Below, piece after piece: positions 1 to 7,647 of a stretch of 17,244 nt of DNA. The stretch's first letter is position 1, and each line of letters opens with the position of its first letter. The notes under the pieces are model-generated. The model was not told the DNA's origin, did no database searches, and saw only the letters and a list, made by a program, of their open reading frames with translations. The translations under genes were made by a program, and so were the position numbers. The DNA comes from JAUWQU01 sp964605095 (GTDB lineage Bacteria > Planctomycetota > Phycisphaerae > SM23-33): the NCBI GenBank assembly GCA_964605095.1, contig CAZSBS010000086.1, forward strand, positions 1-17,244, in the 5' to 3' direction.

Positions 1-77
1 AAGCGATGGCTGTCAGAACGGGTCTGGCCTCATGGGCCGAAGTTGACGCCCCTGCGCCGGCATGTTACGCTTCGTAA

Positions 78-87
78 GTTTGCAAAC
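78..87. promoter_or_regulatory. Perfect 10-bp palindrome upstream of mntA
   Basis: GTTTGCAAAC is a perfect palindrome ending 25 bases before the start codon of the MNT antitoxin gene. Just before it, TTACG-CTT-CGTAA (66-78) forms a short hairpin. Toxin-antitoxin operons are commonly autoregulated through palindromic operators, so this is a candidate operator, but no protein-binding motif is known to me for it. I could not find a convincing -35/-10 pair beside it. The rest of 1-112 holds no recognisable gene. Confidence 0.25.
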
Positions 88-112
88 GATTTGGGATACA
101 GGATGGCACCAT

Positions 113-418
113 ATGAGCCGCACGCAGGTTGACATTCCGAAGCAGCGGATCGCCGAGTTCTGCCGGCGGAACCATATCCGGCGGCTGGCATTGTTCGGCT
201 CGGTGCTGCGGGACGATTTCCGCCCAGATAGTGACGTTGACGTGCTTGTGGAGTTCGAGCTTGGCGCGCGCGTTGGCCTGCTGCGACTGGCCGGCATGGA
301 AATAGAACTCGGCGAGATCCTCGGGCGGAAGGTTGATCTGAACACGCCCGGCTTTCTGAGCGACTACTTCCGTGACCAAGTGCTGGCCGAGGCGGAGGTC
401 CAATATGACGCGGCATGA
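113..418 (+). CDS. MNT-type nucleotidyltransferase (MntA-like antitoxin)
   Basis: This is a 101-residue minimal nucleotidyltransferase of the Pol-beta superfamily. The diagnostic motif is LFGSVLRDDFRPDSDVDVLV (about residues 25-44): the GS pair, then the D-x-D metal-binding pair of DSDVDVLV. Family members are antitoxins of MNT/HEPN modules and inactivate the HEPN ribonuclease by AMPylating a tyrosine. I chose ATG 113 because AGGATGG lies six bases upstream and the protein then has the family's usual length of about 100 residues; an earlier in-frame ATG at 62 has no support. The next frame starts at 405, inside this gene, as expected for a coupled HEPN toxin, but it stops after 21 codons. The antitoxin therefore appears to be orphaned. 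The family call is firm; an antitoxin role is inferred. Confidence 0.8.
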   Translation: MSRTQVDIPKQRIAEFCRRNHIRRLALFGSVLRDDFRPDSDVDVLVEFELGARVGLLRLAGMEIELGEILGRKVDLNTPGFLSDYFRDQVLAEAEVQYDAA

Positions 419-470
419 CCTTCCGGCTCTGATTGTGCAGTTGTGCAAGGCATTGGAAGGGCGCCAATGA
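405..470 (+). pseudogene. Truncated N-terminus of a probable HEPN toxin
   Basis: An ATG at 405 overlaps the last 14 bases of the MNT gene and opens a 21-codon frame beginning MTRHDLPALIVQL that ends at TGA 468-470. The overlapping start and the first residues resemble the beginnings of HEPN partners (DUF86 or related) that follow MNT genes. The HEPN body, including the R-x4-6-H active site, is not found in any frame downstream. Eight bases after the stop begins a palindromic element, so insertion or deletion at that point may have removed the rest. It could also be a chance short frame; the peptide is too short to identify by itself. Confidence 0.33.
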
Positions 471-477
471 CGGCGAA

Positions 478-573
478 GGTAATGCCTCAGTTACAGGGGG
501 TATTGCCCCGCCCGGTCAATAGCCCGCCGAGGCGGGTTCGCGAAGTGAGCCCCCCTGTAACTGAGGCATTGCC
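478..573. repeat. Palindromic element with 20-bp perfect terminal inverted repeats
   Basis: The arm at 481-500 (AATGCCTCAGTTACAGGGGG) is exactly reverse-complementary to 551-570. With a T:G wobble at 480/571 and two further pairs, the stem reaches 478-573. Inside are a second hairpin, AGCCCGC-CGAG-GCGGGTT (521-538, including one G:T pair), and the octamer palindrome TTCGCGAA (537-544). The whole is about 96 bp, non-coding and strongly foldable, like a REP/BIME or MITE-type repeat. No clear target-site duplication is visible. It sits between a truncated HEPN frame and the GH36 gene. An 11-bp piece of the arm (ACTGAGGCATT) recurs at 11450-11460. Another reading is a transcription terminator, though there is no T-tract. 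Confidence 0.75.
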
Positions 574-590
574 GGCGAAGCAGTTTCGCC
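574..590 (+). terminator. Short stem-loop GGCGAA-GCAGT-TTCGCC
   Basis: A perfect 6-bp stem with a 5-base loop directly abuts the palindromic element. It is followed by CTTGTGCC rather than a T-run, so it is at best a weak intrinsic terminator. It may be part of the same structured element, or a leader hairpin of the downstream glycosidase gene. Confidence 0.25.
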
Positions 591-673
591 CTTGTGCCCA
601 ACTCTGCCATAGGAAACACCCTCGGCAGGGCCAGATCACCCGGCTCGATGCAAATCGCCGAAGAGGAGTCATT

Positions 674-3043
674 ATGACCGCAACTGCTCCCGGGATATCA
701 AGTGTGGCAGCTTTTGTTTTGCTGGCTGTCGTCGGTGCCGCCGCCGGGGCTGGGCCGCAGTGGGACGCCAACAGCCGCTCGCTGACGTTTTCCGCAGCCG
801 ATGCCAAGGTGTGGCTGACCGAAGGCGTATCGCGGGTCGTCCTGACCGACGGGCAGGCGATCGCCACCAACGACAAGCGGTTCGCGGTGACGGCCGTCGA
901 ACATTTCGGCCGCGAGGTCATCACCGGCATCGACGCCAAGGGCGTGCTCGACTGGGAGATGGTGATCCAGCCAGTCGGCGACGGCGCGGCGCGGATCGAC
1001 TGGACCATCCGCAATCGCGGCGACAAGCCGCTGAAGCTCGATCGGCTGGAGGTGCTGGATTGCAGGCTCGTGGGGCAGGTCGATGCCAATAGCAACCGCG
1101 TGCTGACCAGCGGCGAGAACTCATGGGCGGGCGGCAATGTAAGGCGGCTGGAAAAAGGCAAGAAGATCGAGAGCTACTACACTCTGGCGGCGCAGTCGCC
1201 GGTGCTTGCTGCGGGGTTCCTCGCGGGGCGGCACAACCTCGACCGTTTCCGCCTGACACACGACGACCAGGGCGCCCGCCTGCTGGCATACGGCGATTGC
1301 GATGCGTGCATCCTGCCGGCCGGGGCGTCGCGCTCGGCCGACCCCCTGTTCATAAGTGGCGGCGGAAATCCGCTTGCCCGGATGGAGCAGTTCGCCGACC
1401 TGGCCGCGAAGGAAAACGCCGTCCAGCTCTGGCCGGAAAACTTCGCGACTTGGTGCAGTTGGTACGCCGGCTGGATTGGCCAGAGTGACAAGTCGCTTTA
1501 CAAGTACAAGCGCGGCCTGGAAAAGGGTGTCGAGGCCAACATTCCGCTTGTGGCGAAGTATTTGGCAAGTCGCGGCGCGCCCTCGATGCGGGTGGTCGAT
1601 GACAGTTTCGAAATGACCTACGGCGACTGGGACAACCGCACGCTGGCGATTTCCGGCGGGTTCGATCGCCTTGCCGGCATGATGGCTGACAAGAAGATTC
1701 GCGCCGGCGTGTGGTATCCGCCGTTCTGGGTATCGACGAAGTCGCGCCTGTACCGCGAACATCCGGAAATGCTCTGCCGTGACGACGCCGGCGAGGTCTA
1801 TGTCGAGAAACGGGGCCTCGCCTCGGTTTACGGCAACTTCCTGGCATACCTCGACGCGTCGAACCCGGCGGCGGCAAAGCAGATCGAGCGGACCGCCCGC
1901 GAGTGGCGCGACCGCGGCTTCCGCTACGTTATGACGGACTTCCTGAAGTGGGGCGCCTGGACAAAGAAGCGGTTCGACCCGACGCTGACGGCCGTGGAAA
2001 CCCACAACCTCGGCCTGGCCGCCATGCGCAAAGGCTACGGCAAGGACACGTACTGGCTGCATTGCGGCGCGCTGCTGGGCCCGGCAATGGGCCTGTGCGA
2101 CGGCATGCGGATCAGCGGCGATTCGCACGGCGAGGGAATGTACTCCTACGTCTCAGCCGGGGCGCGGTGGTTCTACAACTGGCGGGTCTGGCTCAACGAT
2201 CCAGACGCCATCGTCTGCGTTCGCCAGGGCAAGGGCAAGAGCGTCCAGTGGAATCGCACCTGGATGTCGTGGATGGCGCTGGCGGGCAACGTGCTGACCT
2301 ACGGCGACACGCTCGACGACCTGCCGCCGGAATACCTGGAAGTGTACAAGCGCATCCTGCCGCCGCTGGCAAAGCCGGGCAGGCCGCTCGATATCTTCGA
2401 GAACGACCCGTTCATGATCTGGGGCATGGACGGCGGCGAGCCCGACGGGCCCTGCACGCTGCTGGGTATCTTCGAGCTCCAGGGCAAGGCCAAAGGGCGG
2501 AAGATCACCGTGAACCTCGACGAGGCCGCCGCCCGCAGCCGGAGCTGGACCGAAAAGCCCACCCAGTCGCCCGCGCGGTGGCTGGTGTGGGACTTCTGGC
2601 GCGCCAAGCTCACCGCCGTCGAGGGCGCGTCCGTAACGCTCGACGTGCCGGATAAGTCCTGCTATGTCCTGAGCGTCCGGGCGGACCTGGGCCGGCCGCA
2701 ACTTGTCGGCACCAGCGGACACTTCAGCCAGGGCTCGCTCGAAGTAAGCGAAGTCAAGTGGAACGCCCGGGGCGGCAGGCTGACGGGCAAGGTCCGCGGC
2801 AACGGCGGCGAAGCGACGACGCTCTATTTCCACGTTCCGGCCGGGATGCAATGCGCCGCGGTGTCGGTAAACTACAAGCAGTTGCGGGTAACGCTGGCTG
2901 AACCCAACGTGCTGGCTGTTGCGGTCCCCGCGATAGCCGGCGCGGCGGCGCCCTTCGAGATCCGCTTCACCGGCGAGACCACCAAGCCCCAATCCCGCGA
3001 CTTCGTCGCCGGGCCGGTTGGAAAGTTGAGTGCTGACAAATGA
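674..3043 (+). CDS. Secreted GH36-like alpha-galactosidase-family glycoside hydrolase
   Basis: This is a 789-residue protein with a probable signal peptide: a hydrophobic stretch at about residues 9-25 ending AAAGAG before PQWD. A beta-rich N-terminal domain runs to about residue 240. A (beta/alpha)8 barrel follows, carrying clan GH-D landmarks: VVDDSFEMTYGDWD (from about 306, compare DDGW...GDW in GH36), RYVMTDFLKWG with the expected nucleophile Asp422, and GMRISGDSHG with the expected acid/base Asp483. A C-terminal beta-domain closes the protein. The family removes terminal alpha-galactosides from oligosaccharides, here presumably outside the cytoplasm. ATG 674 was chosen because AGAGGAG lies six bases upstream and it begins the signal peptide. 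The usual KxD Lys two residues before the nucleophile is Met420, so substrate range may differ. The next gene overlaps its stop codon (ATGA). Family is fairly sure; substrate unknown. Confidence 0.78.
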   Translation: MTATAPGISSVAAFVLLAVVGAAAGAGPQWDANSRSLTFSAADAKVWLTEGVSRVVLTDGQAIATNDKRFAVTAVEHFGREVITGIDAKGVLDWEMVIQPVGDGAARIDWTIRNRGDKPLKLDRLEVLDCRLVGQVDANSNRVLTSGENSWAGGNVRRLEKGKKIESYYTLAAQSPVLAAGFLAGRHNLDRFRLTHDDQGARLLAYGDCDACILPAGASRSADPLFISGGGNPLARMEQFADLAAKENAVQLWPENFATWCSWYAGWIGQSDKSLYKYKRGLEKGVEANIPLVAKYLASRGAPSMRVVDDSFEMTYGDWDNRTLAISGGFDRLAGMMADKKIRAGVWYPPFWVSTKSRLYREHPEMLCRDDAGEVYVEKRGLASVYGNFLAYLDASNPAAAKQIERTAREWRDRGFRYVMTDFLKWGAWTKKRFDPTLTAVETHNLGLAAMRKGYGKDTYWLHCGALLGPAMGLCDGMRISGDSHGEGMYSYVSAGARWFYNWRVWLNDPDAIVCVRQGKGKSVQWNRTWMSWMALAGNVLTYGDTLDDLPPEYLEVYKRILPPLAKPGRPLDIFENDPFMIWGMDGGEPDGPCTLLGIFELQGKAKGRKITVNLDEAAARSRSWTEKPTQSPARWLVWDFWRAKLTAVEGASVTLDVPDKSCYVLSVRADLGRPQLVGTSGHFSQGSLEVSEVKWNARGGRLTGKVRGNGGEATTLYFHVPAGMQCAAVSVNYKQLRVTLAEPNVLAVAVPAIAGAAAPFEIRFTGETTKPQSRDFVAGPVGKLSADK

Positions 3044-4047
3044 ACCACCTCGAACGATTCCACGCCGTGATGAACTTTCAGCCGGTCGACCGCCTGCCGC
3101 GCATCGAGTGGGCGAGCTGGTGGGATGAGACGATCGAACGCTGGCGGGCCGAGGGCCTGCCAGACGGCGACCGCTACGAACTCTACCGCCACTTCGGGCT
3201 GGATGTGTACTACCAGTATTGGTTCAACCCGCGAGCCAGGACGCTTCCCAAGCCGGCGTCGCACGGCGCGGGCGTCGTCGCCTCGAACGACGACTACGAG
3301 CGGATCAAGCCGCACCTGTTCCCGCCGTTCGAGCATCTCCGGCCAAGGCTGGAGCAGTACGCGGCCGAGCAGGAAGCGGGCCAGGCCGTGCTGTGGATCT
3401 CGCTGGATGGGTTCTTCTGGGGGCCGCGGACGCTGCTGGGAATCGAGCCGCACTTCTACGCCTTCTACGACCAGCCGGAACTGATGCATCGCATTAACCA
3501 GGACCTGGCCGAGTACAACGTCGCGATCCTGAAGTGGCTCACCCCGTTTTGCAGGCCGGCGTTCATGACCTTCGCCGAGGATATGTCCTACAACCACGGC
3601 CCTATGCTCTCTCGCGGGCAGTTCGAGGAGTTCCTGCTGCCGTATTACCGGCAGGTGGTGCCCGTGCTGAATGAGATGGGCACGCGGGTGCTGGTGGACA
3701 CCGACGGCGACGTGACCGCGATGGTGCCCTGGCTCCAGTCAGCCGGGATCGAGGGCGTTCTGCCGCTGGAGCGACAAGCGGGCGTGGATGCAACCGCCAT
3801 GCGGTGCCAGTTCCCGCGGTTCCTGATGATCGGCCACTACGACAAGATGGTCATGCCCCACGGCGAGGCTGCAATGCGAGCGGAGTTCGAGCGCCTGCTG
3901 CCCGCGATGCGAAGCGGCGGATTCATCCCCAGCGTCGACCACCAGACCCCGCCGGGAGTCTCCCTCGACCAGTATCGCATCTACCTGCGACTGCTTGAGG
4001 AATACGCCGCTAGCGCGTCTTCGGGTTCTCCGCCCCCTCCGCTCTGA
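3040..4047 (+). CDS. Uroporphyrinogen decarboxylase (UROD/MtaA)-like protein
   Basis: This is a 335-residue cytoplasmic protein of the UROD superfamily, a TIM barrel. Support comes from the N-terminal ERFHAVMNFQPVDRLPRIEW, the central FAEDMSYNHGPMLSRGQFEEF, and the C-terminal GGFIPSVDHQTPPGVSLDQY. The last motif, with conserved Asp and His, is typical of the MtaA/CmuA-like branch that moves methyl groups between corrinoids and thiols, not of haem-pathway HemE. No corrinoid-protein gene is visible nearby, so the substrate is unknown. The start codon overlaps the GH36 stop as ATGA, showing translational coupling. The pairing suggests a shared catabolic cluster, but no mechanism linking the two activities can be read here. 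A haem-pathway role is unlikely given length and motifs. Confidence 0.8.
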   Translation: MNHLERFHAVMNFQPVDRLPRIEWASWWDETIERWRAEGLPDGDRYELYRHFGLDVYYQYWFNPRARTLPKPASHGAGVVASNDDYERIKPHLFPPFEHLRPRLEQYAAEQEAGQAVLWISLDGFFWGPRTLLGIEPHFYAFYDQPELMHRINQDLAEYNVAILKWLTPFCRPAFMTFAEDMSYNHGPMLSRGQFEEFLLPYYRQVVPVLNEMGTRVLVDTDGDVTAMVPWLQSAGIEGVLPLERQAGVDATAMRCQFPRFLMIGHYDKMVMPHGEAAMRAEFERLLPAMRSGGFIPSVDHQTPPGVSLDQYRIYLRLLEEYAASASSGSPPPPL

Positions 4048-4053
4048 GAAGAA

Positions 4054-5517
4054 ATGGAAAATGACATGCGACACGTTCCATTTGCAACGACTCTCACGAT
4101 TCTTCTGTTTGGGATACTCGCTTGTGAGCGGGAGAACCCGAGCCGCTCAGCAATGACAACGTCAGCGGGTTGGAAGGTGCAGGAGCTGAAACTAGGGGCA
4201 TTCCATTGGGTTGACAAGGCAGAGCCTGGGAATTACCAGCAACAGATAACGAAAGACGGCTGCCACTTCGCCTATGTGCTTCAGCAAGGAGGGGAGATAG
4301 TCGTAGGCTTGGATGGAAAGTCCACCAAGAGGCCGGGAAAGACGAATAATTATGGCTTGGTGTTGAGCCCGGACGGAAGCCGCGTGGCCTATACGGAGTC
4401 CAAGGACGGTAAGGACATCGTTTTTGTGGATGGAAAGCGCGGCCAGCAATACGACTTCGTGCACGCTCTGGCCTTCAGTCCCGACAGCCGGCGGCTGGCC
4501 TACGCTGCACATGACGGCAAGAAGAGCTTTGTCGTGGTGGATGGGAAGCCTGGACCACAGTTTGCCTCCGTGGAGGGCGAGTCCATCACCTTCAGCGACG
4601 ACGGCAAGCGTCTGGGGTACATCGCGGTCGAAGCAGAGAAACGGTTTGTCGTGGTTGATGGTCTTCAAGGTCCCAAGTTCGACAACGTGCGCTACTTGCG
4701 ATTCAGCCCCGATGGGAAGCACGTGGCATACGCGGCGGAAGAGAATTCGGGGACGCCGGAGTGGAAATCGTTCATCGTTTTAGATGGTCAGATTGGAACG
4801 AAGCACCAAGGCGGCAACACAAACTCGCCACTGTTCAGCCCCGACAGCAAACGTTTGGCGTACGCGACCGGAGAGAAGCAAACTGGCTTTGTGGTTGTAG
4901 ATGGGCAGGCCGGGCCTGAGTACCAAACCCCCCCCAGCTTAATCGTTTTCAGCCCGGACAGCAAGCGACTGGCCTATGTGGCGAACAACTACAAGCCCAA
5001 GATGAAATGCTTTCTCGTGCTGGACGGTCAGGCGTATGCGGAGTACGACCTCATCGGTAATCCGATCTTCAGCCCCGACAGCAAACGACTGGCGTTCACG
5101 GCGAACGAGAAGGGAGAAGGGAATTACGGAAAGAACTTTGTCGTCGTGGATGGCAAACCTGGTCAAAAGTTCAATCAAGGGCCAAGGCAGCTCACGTTTA
5201 GTCCCGACAGTAAGCGAGTGGCGTACGTGACAATCGTAGAGGATGGTGGCCAGTTTACTGTGTTTGTGGACGGGCAACGCGTGGGAAAGGATTTCTATGA
5301 AACCTACAACCCAACCTTCAGCCCGAACAGCAGGCACGTGGCATGTCGAGCGTTTGATGAAGCCGGGGAGTTCTTCATTCTGATAGACGGCCTCCCTGGT
5401 CCTAAACATGACCTGATCATCGAGAACGGCCCAAGATTTCGTGCAGACGGTTCCCTGGAATACCTGGCCGTCAAAGACTCCATACTCTATCGGGTCATAC
5501 TTACCCCGCCAGACTGA
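4054..5517 (+). CDS. PD40/WD40-like beta-propeller lipoprotein
   Basis: This is a 487-residue repeat protein. The N-terminus MRHVPFATTLTILLFGILAC is a lipoprotein signal with lipobox I-L-A-C, so the mature protein is probably lipid-anchored at residue Cys24. At least nine copies of a 36-44 residue unit follow, each with a core like FSPDSKRLAYVA and then a strand like FVVVDGQ.GP.Y; this is the TolB-type PD40 propeller repeat. Such proteins usually bind partners or ligands and have no catalytic motif. Two starts are possible: 4054 (AGAAGA immediately before it) and 4066 (GGAAA five bases upstream, giving the tidier signal peptide). The gene begins six bases after the UROD-like stop, so it is probably co-transcribed. 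Its base composition is lower in GC than the two preceding genes. Repeat class is secure; function unknown. Confidence 0.82.
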   Translation: MENDMRHVPFATTLTILLFGILACERENPSRSAMTTSAGWKVQELKLGAFHWVDKAEPGNYQQQITKDGCHFAYVLQQGGEIVVGLDGKSTKRPGKTNNYGLVLSPDGSRVAYTESKDGKDIVFVDGKRGQQYDFVHALAFSPDSRRLAYAAHDGKKSFVVVDGKPGPQFASVEGESITFSDDGKRLGYIAVEAEKRFVVVDGLQGPKFDNVRYLRFSPDGKHVAYAAEENSGTPEWKSFIVLDGQIGTKHQGGNTNSPLFSPDSKRLAYATGEKQTGFVVVDGQAGPEYQTPPSLIVFSPDSKRLAYVANNYKPKMKCFLVLDGQAYAEYDLIGNPIFSPDSKRLAFTANEKGEGNYGKNFVVVDGKPGQKFNQGPRQLTFSPDSKRVAYVTIVEDGGQFTVFVDGQRVGKDFYETYNPTFSPNSRHVACRAFDEAGEFFILIDGLPGPKHDLIIENGPRFRADGSLEYLAVKDSILYRVILTPPD

Positions 5518-5639
5518 ACGGAACCGAGTATACCGCGGGAATCACGCTTTGCCCACGAGTTTCCCCTTTCTCATCGCGGATTGCGTCTTACGTCAGCCGA
5601 GCCACCTGTCCCCACCACCACGTGAACGGAATCTCCACG

Positions 5640-5663
5640 TGCGGGCCGCTCCGGCCATGCGCA
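5640..5663. terminator. Hairpin between convergent genes
   Basis: GGCCG-CTC-CGGCC (5644-5656) is flanked by TGCG (5640-5643) and CGCA (5660-5663), which extend the stem across a three-base bulge. It lies between the converging PD40 and phosphohexomutase genes, where a bidirectional terminator would be expected, but no T-tract follows on either strand. The remainder of 5518-5684 shows only two CACGTG palindromes and no gene. Confidence 0.3.
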
Positions 5664-5684
5664 ACTGTGATGAAGATGCTTCGC

Positions 5685-7052
5685 TCACTCGCCCGTCAGG
5701 ACTTCGTCGGCGAGTTTCCTCACCTCGGCCACGAGGGCTTCGGCCGCGGCTTGGTCCGGCGCTTCGGCGATGATTCGCATTATCGGCTCGGTGTTCGAGG
5801 CGCGGACGCATACCCATCGGCCGGGCAGGTCGATGCGCAGGCCGTCGGAGTCGTTTAGAGTCGCCCCGTCGCGCCCGGCGAAGGCGGCCTTGGCGCGGGC
5901 GACGACCTTTTCGGCCGCCCCGGCCGGGCAGGGCATCTTCGTCTTGAGCATCACGTATCGCGGAATCTCAGCCACCAGTTCGCTGAGGGGTTTGCCGGTC
6001 TCGGCCAGGTACTGGAGCACCATTGCCATTCCGACAAAGCTGTTGCGAACCAGCACCACTCGCGGGTCGATGACCCCGCCGCCGCCCTCGCCGCCGAATA
6101 TGCAACCGCCGGCCCGCATGGCGGCGACAACATTGGCCTCGCCAGTAGGGGCACGCAGCACCTTGCAGCCGGCGCGGGCGGCGATGTCGTCGATCATCCG
6201 CGACGTGGCCAGGTTGGTCGCCATCGGCCCCTTGCGCCCGCGAAGCACAAACGCCGCGCACAGGGCGAGCGTGTACTCCTCGCCGATGAACGTGCCGTTT
6301 TCATCGACGATGGCCAGGCGGTCGGCGTCGGCGTCCTGTGCGAAGCCGGCGGCGGCGTGCTGGTCGCGCACGGCCTGGCAGAGCTCGCCCAGGTTCTCGG
6401 CTACCGGTTCGGGGTTGTGGGCGAATTGCCCGGTCGGCTCGGCGTTGAGGTGTATCAGCTCGCAGCCCAGGCTGTCCAGCAGCAGCCGGGCCTCAGGCCC
6501 GCCCGCCCCGTTGACGCTGTCGACGACGACCTTGAACCGCTTGGCCGACACGGCGCCCGCGTCGCACTGTTCCAGGACGGCCTGGATGTGCCCGGCCTGG
6601 CCGGACGGGTCGCAACACTCGCTGCCCTGGCTGGCGTGATCAGCCAGGCTGAACTGCCCGCCCTGCCATATCTCCTTGAGCCGCTCGGCGTCCGCGGCGA
6701 CAAGGCCCGTGCCGATCGGCTGGAGGAACTTCATGCCGTTGTACTGCGCCGGGTTGTGCGAGGCGGTGATGATGACGCCGCCGCCGGCGCCGAGCCGGCG
6801 GGTCATCCACGCGCAGACCGGCGTCGAGGCGACGCCCAGGTCCACCACGCTGACGCCGCCGGCAAGCAGGCCGCTGACGACCGCGCAGCGAATCATCGGG
6901 CCGCTCGTCCGGCTGTCGCGCCCGACGGTAACGGTTGCGCCCGCGCCGAGCATCGTAGCGTACGCGCAGCCGAACTCGCACGCCACGCGCGGCGTAAGTG
7001 TGCCGCCTACAGTCCCCCGAACGCCCGAAACGCTCACCATCAACCTGTCCAT
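5685..7052 (-). CDS. Phosphoglucosamine/phosphomannomutase (GlmM-like)
   Basis: This is a 455-residue alpha-D-phosphohexomutase, a cytoplasmic enzyme that moves phosphate between C6 and C1 of hexose phosphates through a phosphoserine intermediate. All four signatures are present: TASHNPAQYNGMKF with catalytic Ser98; the metal loop DADADR (240-245, a variant of DGDGDR); the sugar loop GGEGGGG (320-326); and the phosphate loop RASNTEP (417-423). GGEGGGG and the opening VSGVRGTVGG resemble archaeal-type GlmM/PMM proteins more than E. coli GlmM, so the preferred sugar (glucosamine, mannose or glucose) is open. Start 7052 is supported by GGAG seven bases upstream and normal family length; an upstream ATG at 7112 would overlap vsr by 16-17 bases and lacks a good ribosome site. 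It lies 43 bp downstream of vsr and may be read through from the R-M cassette. Confidence 0.85.
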   Translation of the reverse strand: MDRLMVSVSGVRGTVGGTLTPRVACEFGCAYATMLGAGATVTVGRDSRTSGPMIRCAVVSGLLAGGVSVVDLGVASTPVCAWMTRRLGAGGGVIITASHNPAQYNGMKFLQPIGTGLVAADAERLKEIWQGGQFSLADHASQGSECCDPSGQAGHIQAVLEQCDAGAVSAKRFKVVVDSVNGAGGPEARLLLDSLGCELIHLNAEPTGQFAHNPEPVAENLGELCQAVRDQHAAAGFAQDADADRLAIVDENGTFIGEEYTLALCAAFVLRGRKGPMATNLATSRMIDDIAARAGCKVLRAPTGEANVVAAMRAGGCIFGGEGGGGVIDPRVVLVRNSFVGMAMVLQYLAETGKPLSELVAEIPRYVMLKTKMPCPAGAAEKVVARAKAAFAGRDGATLNDSDGLRIDLPGRWVCVRASNTEPIMRIIAEAPDQAAAEALVAEVRKLADEVLTGE

Positions 7053-7095
7053 TCGTATCTCCGCAAGCAAGGATTCCAGACGTGGCCCGGCATCA

Positions 7096-7641
7096 TCATC
7101 GGCCGGCGCCATTATGGGCTTTAGGCGGGCCAATGCAACCGGCGGCGAGGCGGAGCGTTCGTAGTGCCGCCGTCCCCAGCGGGGCAGGAAGGCGGTATTC
7201 TTCTTCTTTCTTGACGGTCTTCGTGGCATCCGTATTCAGAAAATCGACAATCCTTGTGCGGACGCGATCCGGCACGCGGGGTAGCGTCTGGCATTCCCAA
7301 ACTACCAGCACCTTCCAACCGGCCTTCCGCAACAATTGATTAGTTCGTATATCCCTGGTCGCGTTCCTACGCAGTTTCGCAATCCAGTACTCACGATGGG
7401 AAGTCGGAATCCGGCATCGTTTGCATTTGTGCATGTGCCAGAAACATCCATTGACGTTGATTACTTTTTTGAGGCGTGGAAACACGAGGTCAGGCGTGCC
7501 TGGCAGGGTCCGAACGTGTAGGCGATAGCGGTACCCAAGGGAGTGAACGAGCCTGCGAATGACAAGTTCCGGGGTGGTGTCCTTAGACTTCACAGCCGCC
7601 ATTATGCGTGAGCGTTCAGCCTTGGTGAAACTGTCCGCCAT
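7096..7641 (-). CDS. vsr: Vsr very-short-patch repair endonuclease
   Basis: This 181-residue endonuclease nicks DNA 5' of the T in T:G mismatches produced by deamination of 5-methylcytosine. Residue numbering matches E. coli Vsr closely: Asp51 in LPGTPDLV (metal-binding catalytic residue), the GCFWHMHKC segment with His69, and the structural zinc ligands Cys66, His71, Cys73 and Cys117 (VVWEC). Thr63-His64 of the E. coli enzyme is Val-Asn here. The C-terminal ~40 residues extend beyond the conserved core and look non-conserved. The gene starts six bases after the stop of the DUF4928 gene and belongs to the same operon as the C5 methyltransferase, the expected partner. It should act at that enzyme's recognition site, which is unknown. 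Confidence 0.93.
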   Translation of the reverse strand: MADSFTKAERSRIMAAVKSKDTTPELVIRRLVHSLGYRYRLHVRTLPGTPDLVFPRLKKVINVNGCFWHMHKCKRCRIPTSHREYWIAKLRRNATRDIRTNQLLRKAGWKVLVVWECQTLPRVPDRVRTRIVDFLNTDATKTVKKEEEYRLPAPLGTAALRTLRLAAGCIGPPKAHNGAGR

Positions 7642-7647
7642 AGGAAG

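Noticed and set aside
443..673. Upstream extension of the GH36 gene to a GTG at 443
   Set aside because: It would translate through the palindromic element and place a non-secretory segment ahead of a clear signal peptide; ATG 674 has a good ribosome site.
3040..4047. Haem-pathway HemE
   Set aside because: The C-terminal SVDHQTPPGVSLDQY motif and overall pattern fit the MtaA/CmuA-like UROD branch; haem-synthesis neighbours are absent.
7053..7229. Upstream extension of the phosphohexomutase to ATG 7229
   Set aside because: The extra residues are basic and low-complexity, lie antisense-phase within the vsr coding end, and do not resemble family N-termini.
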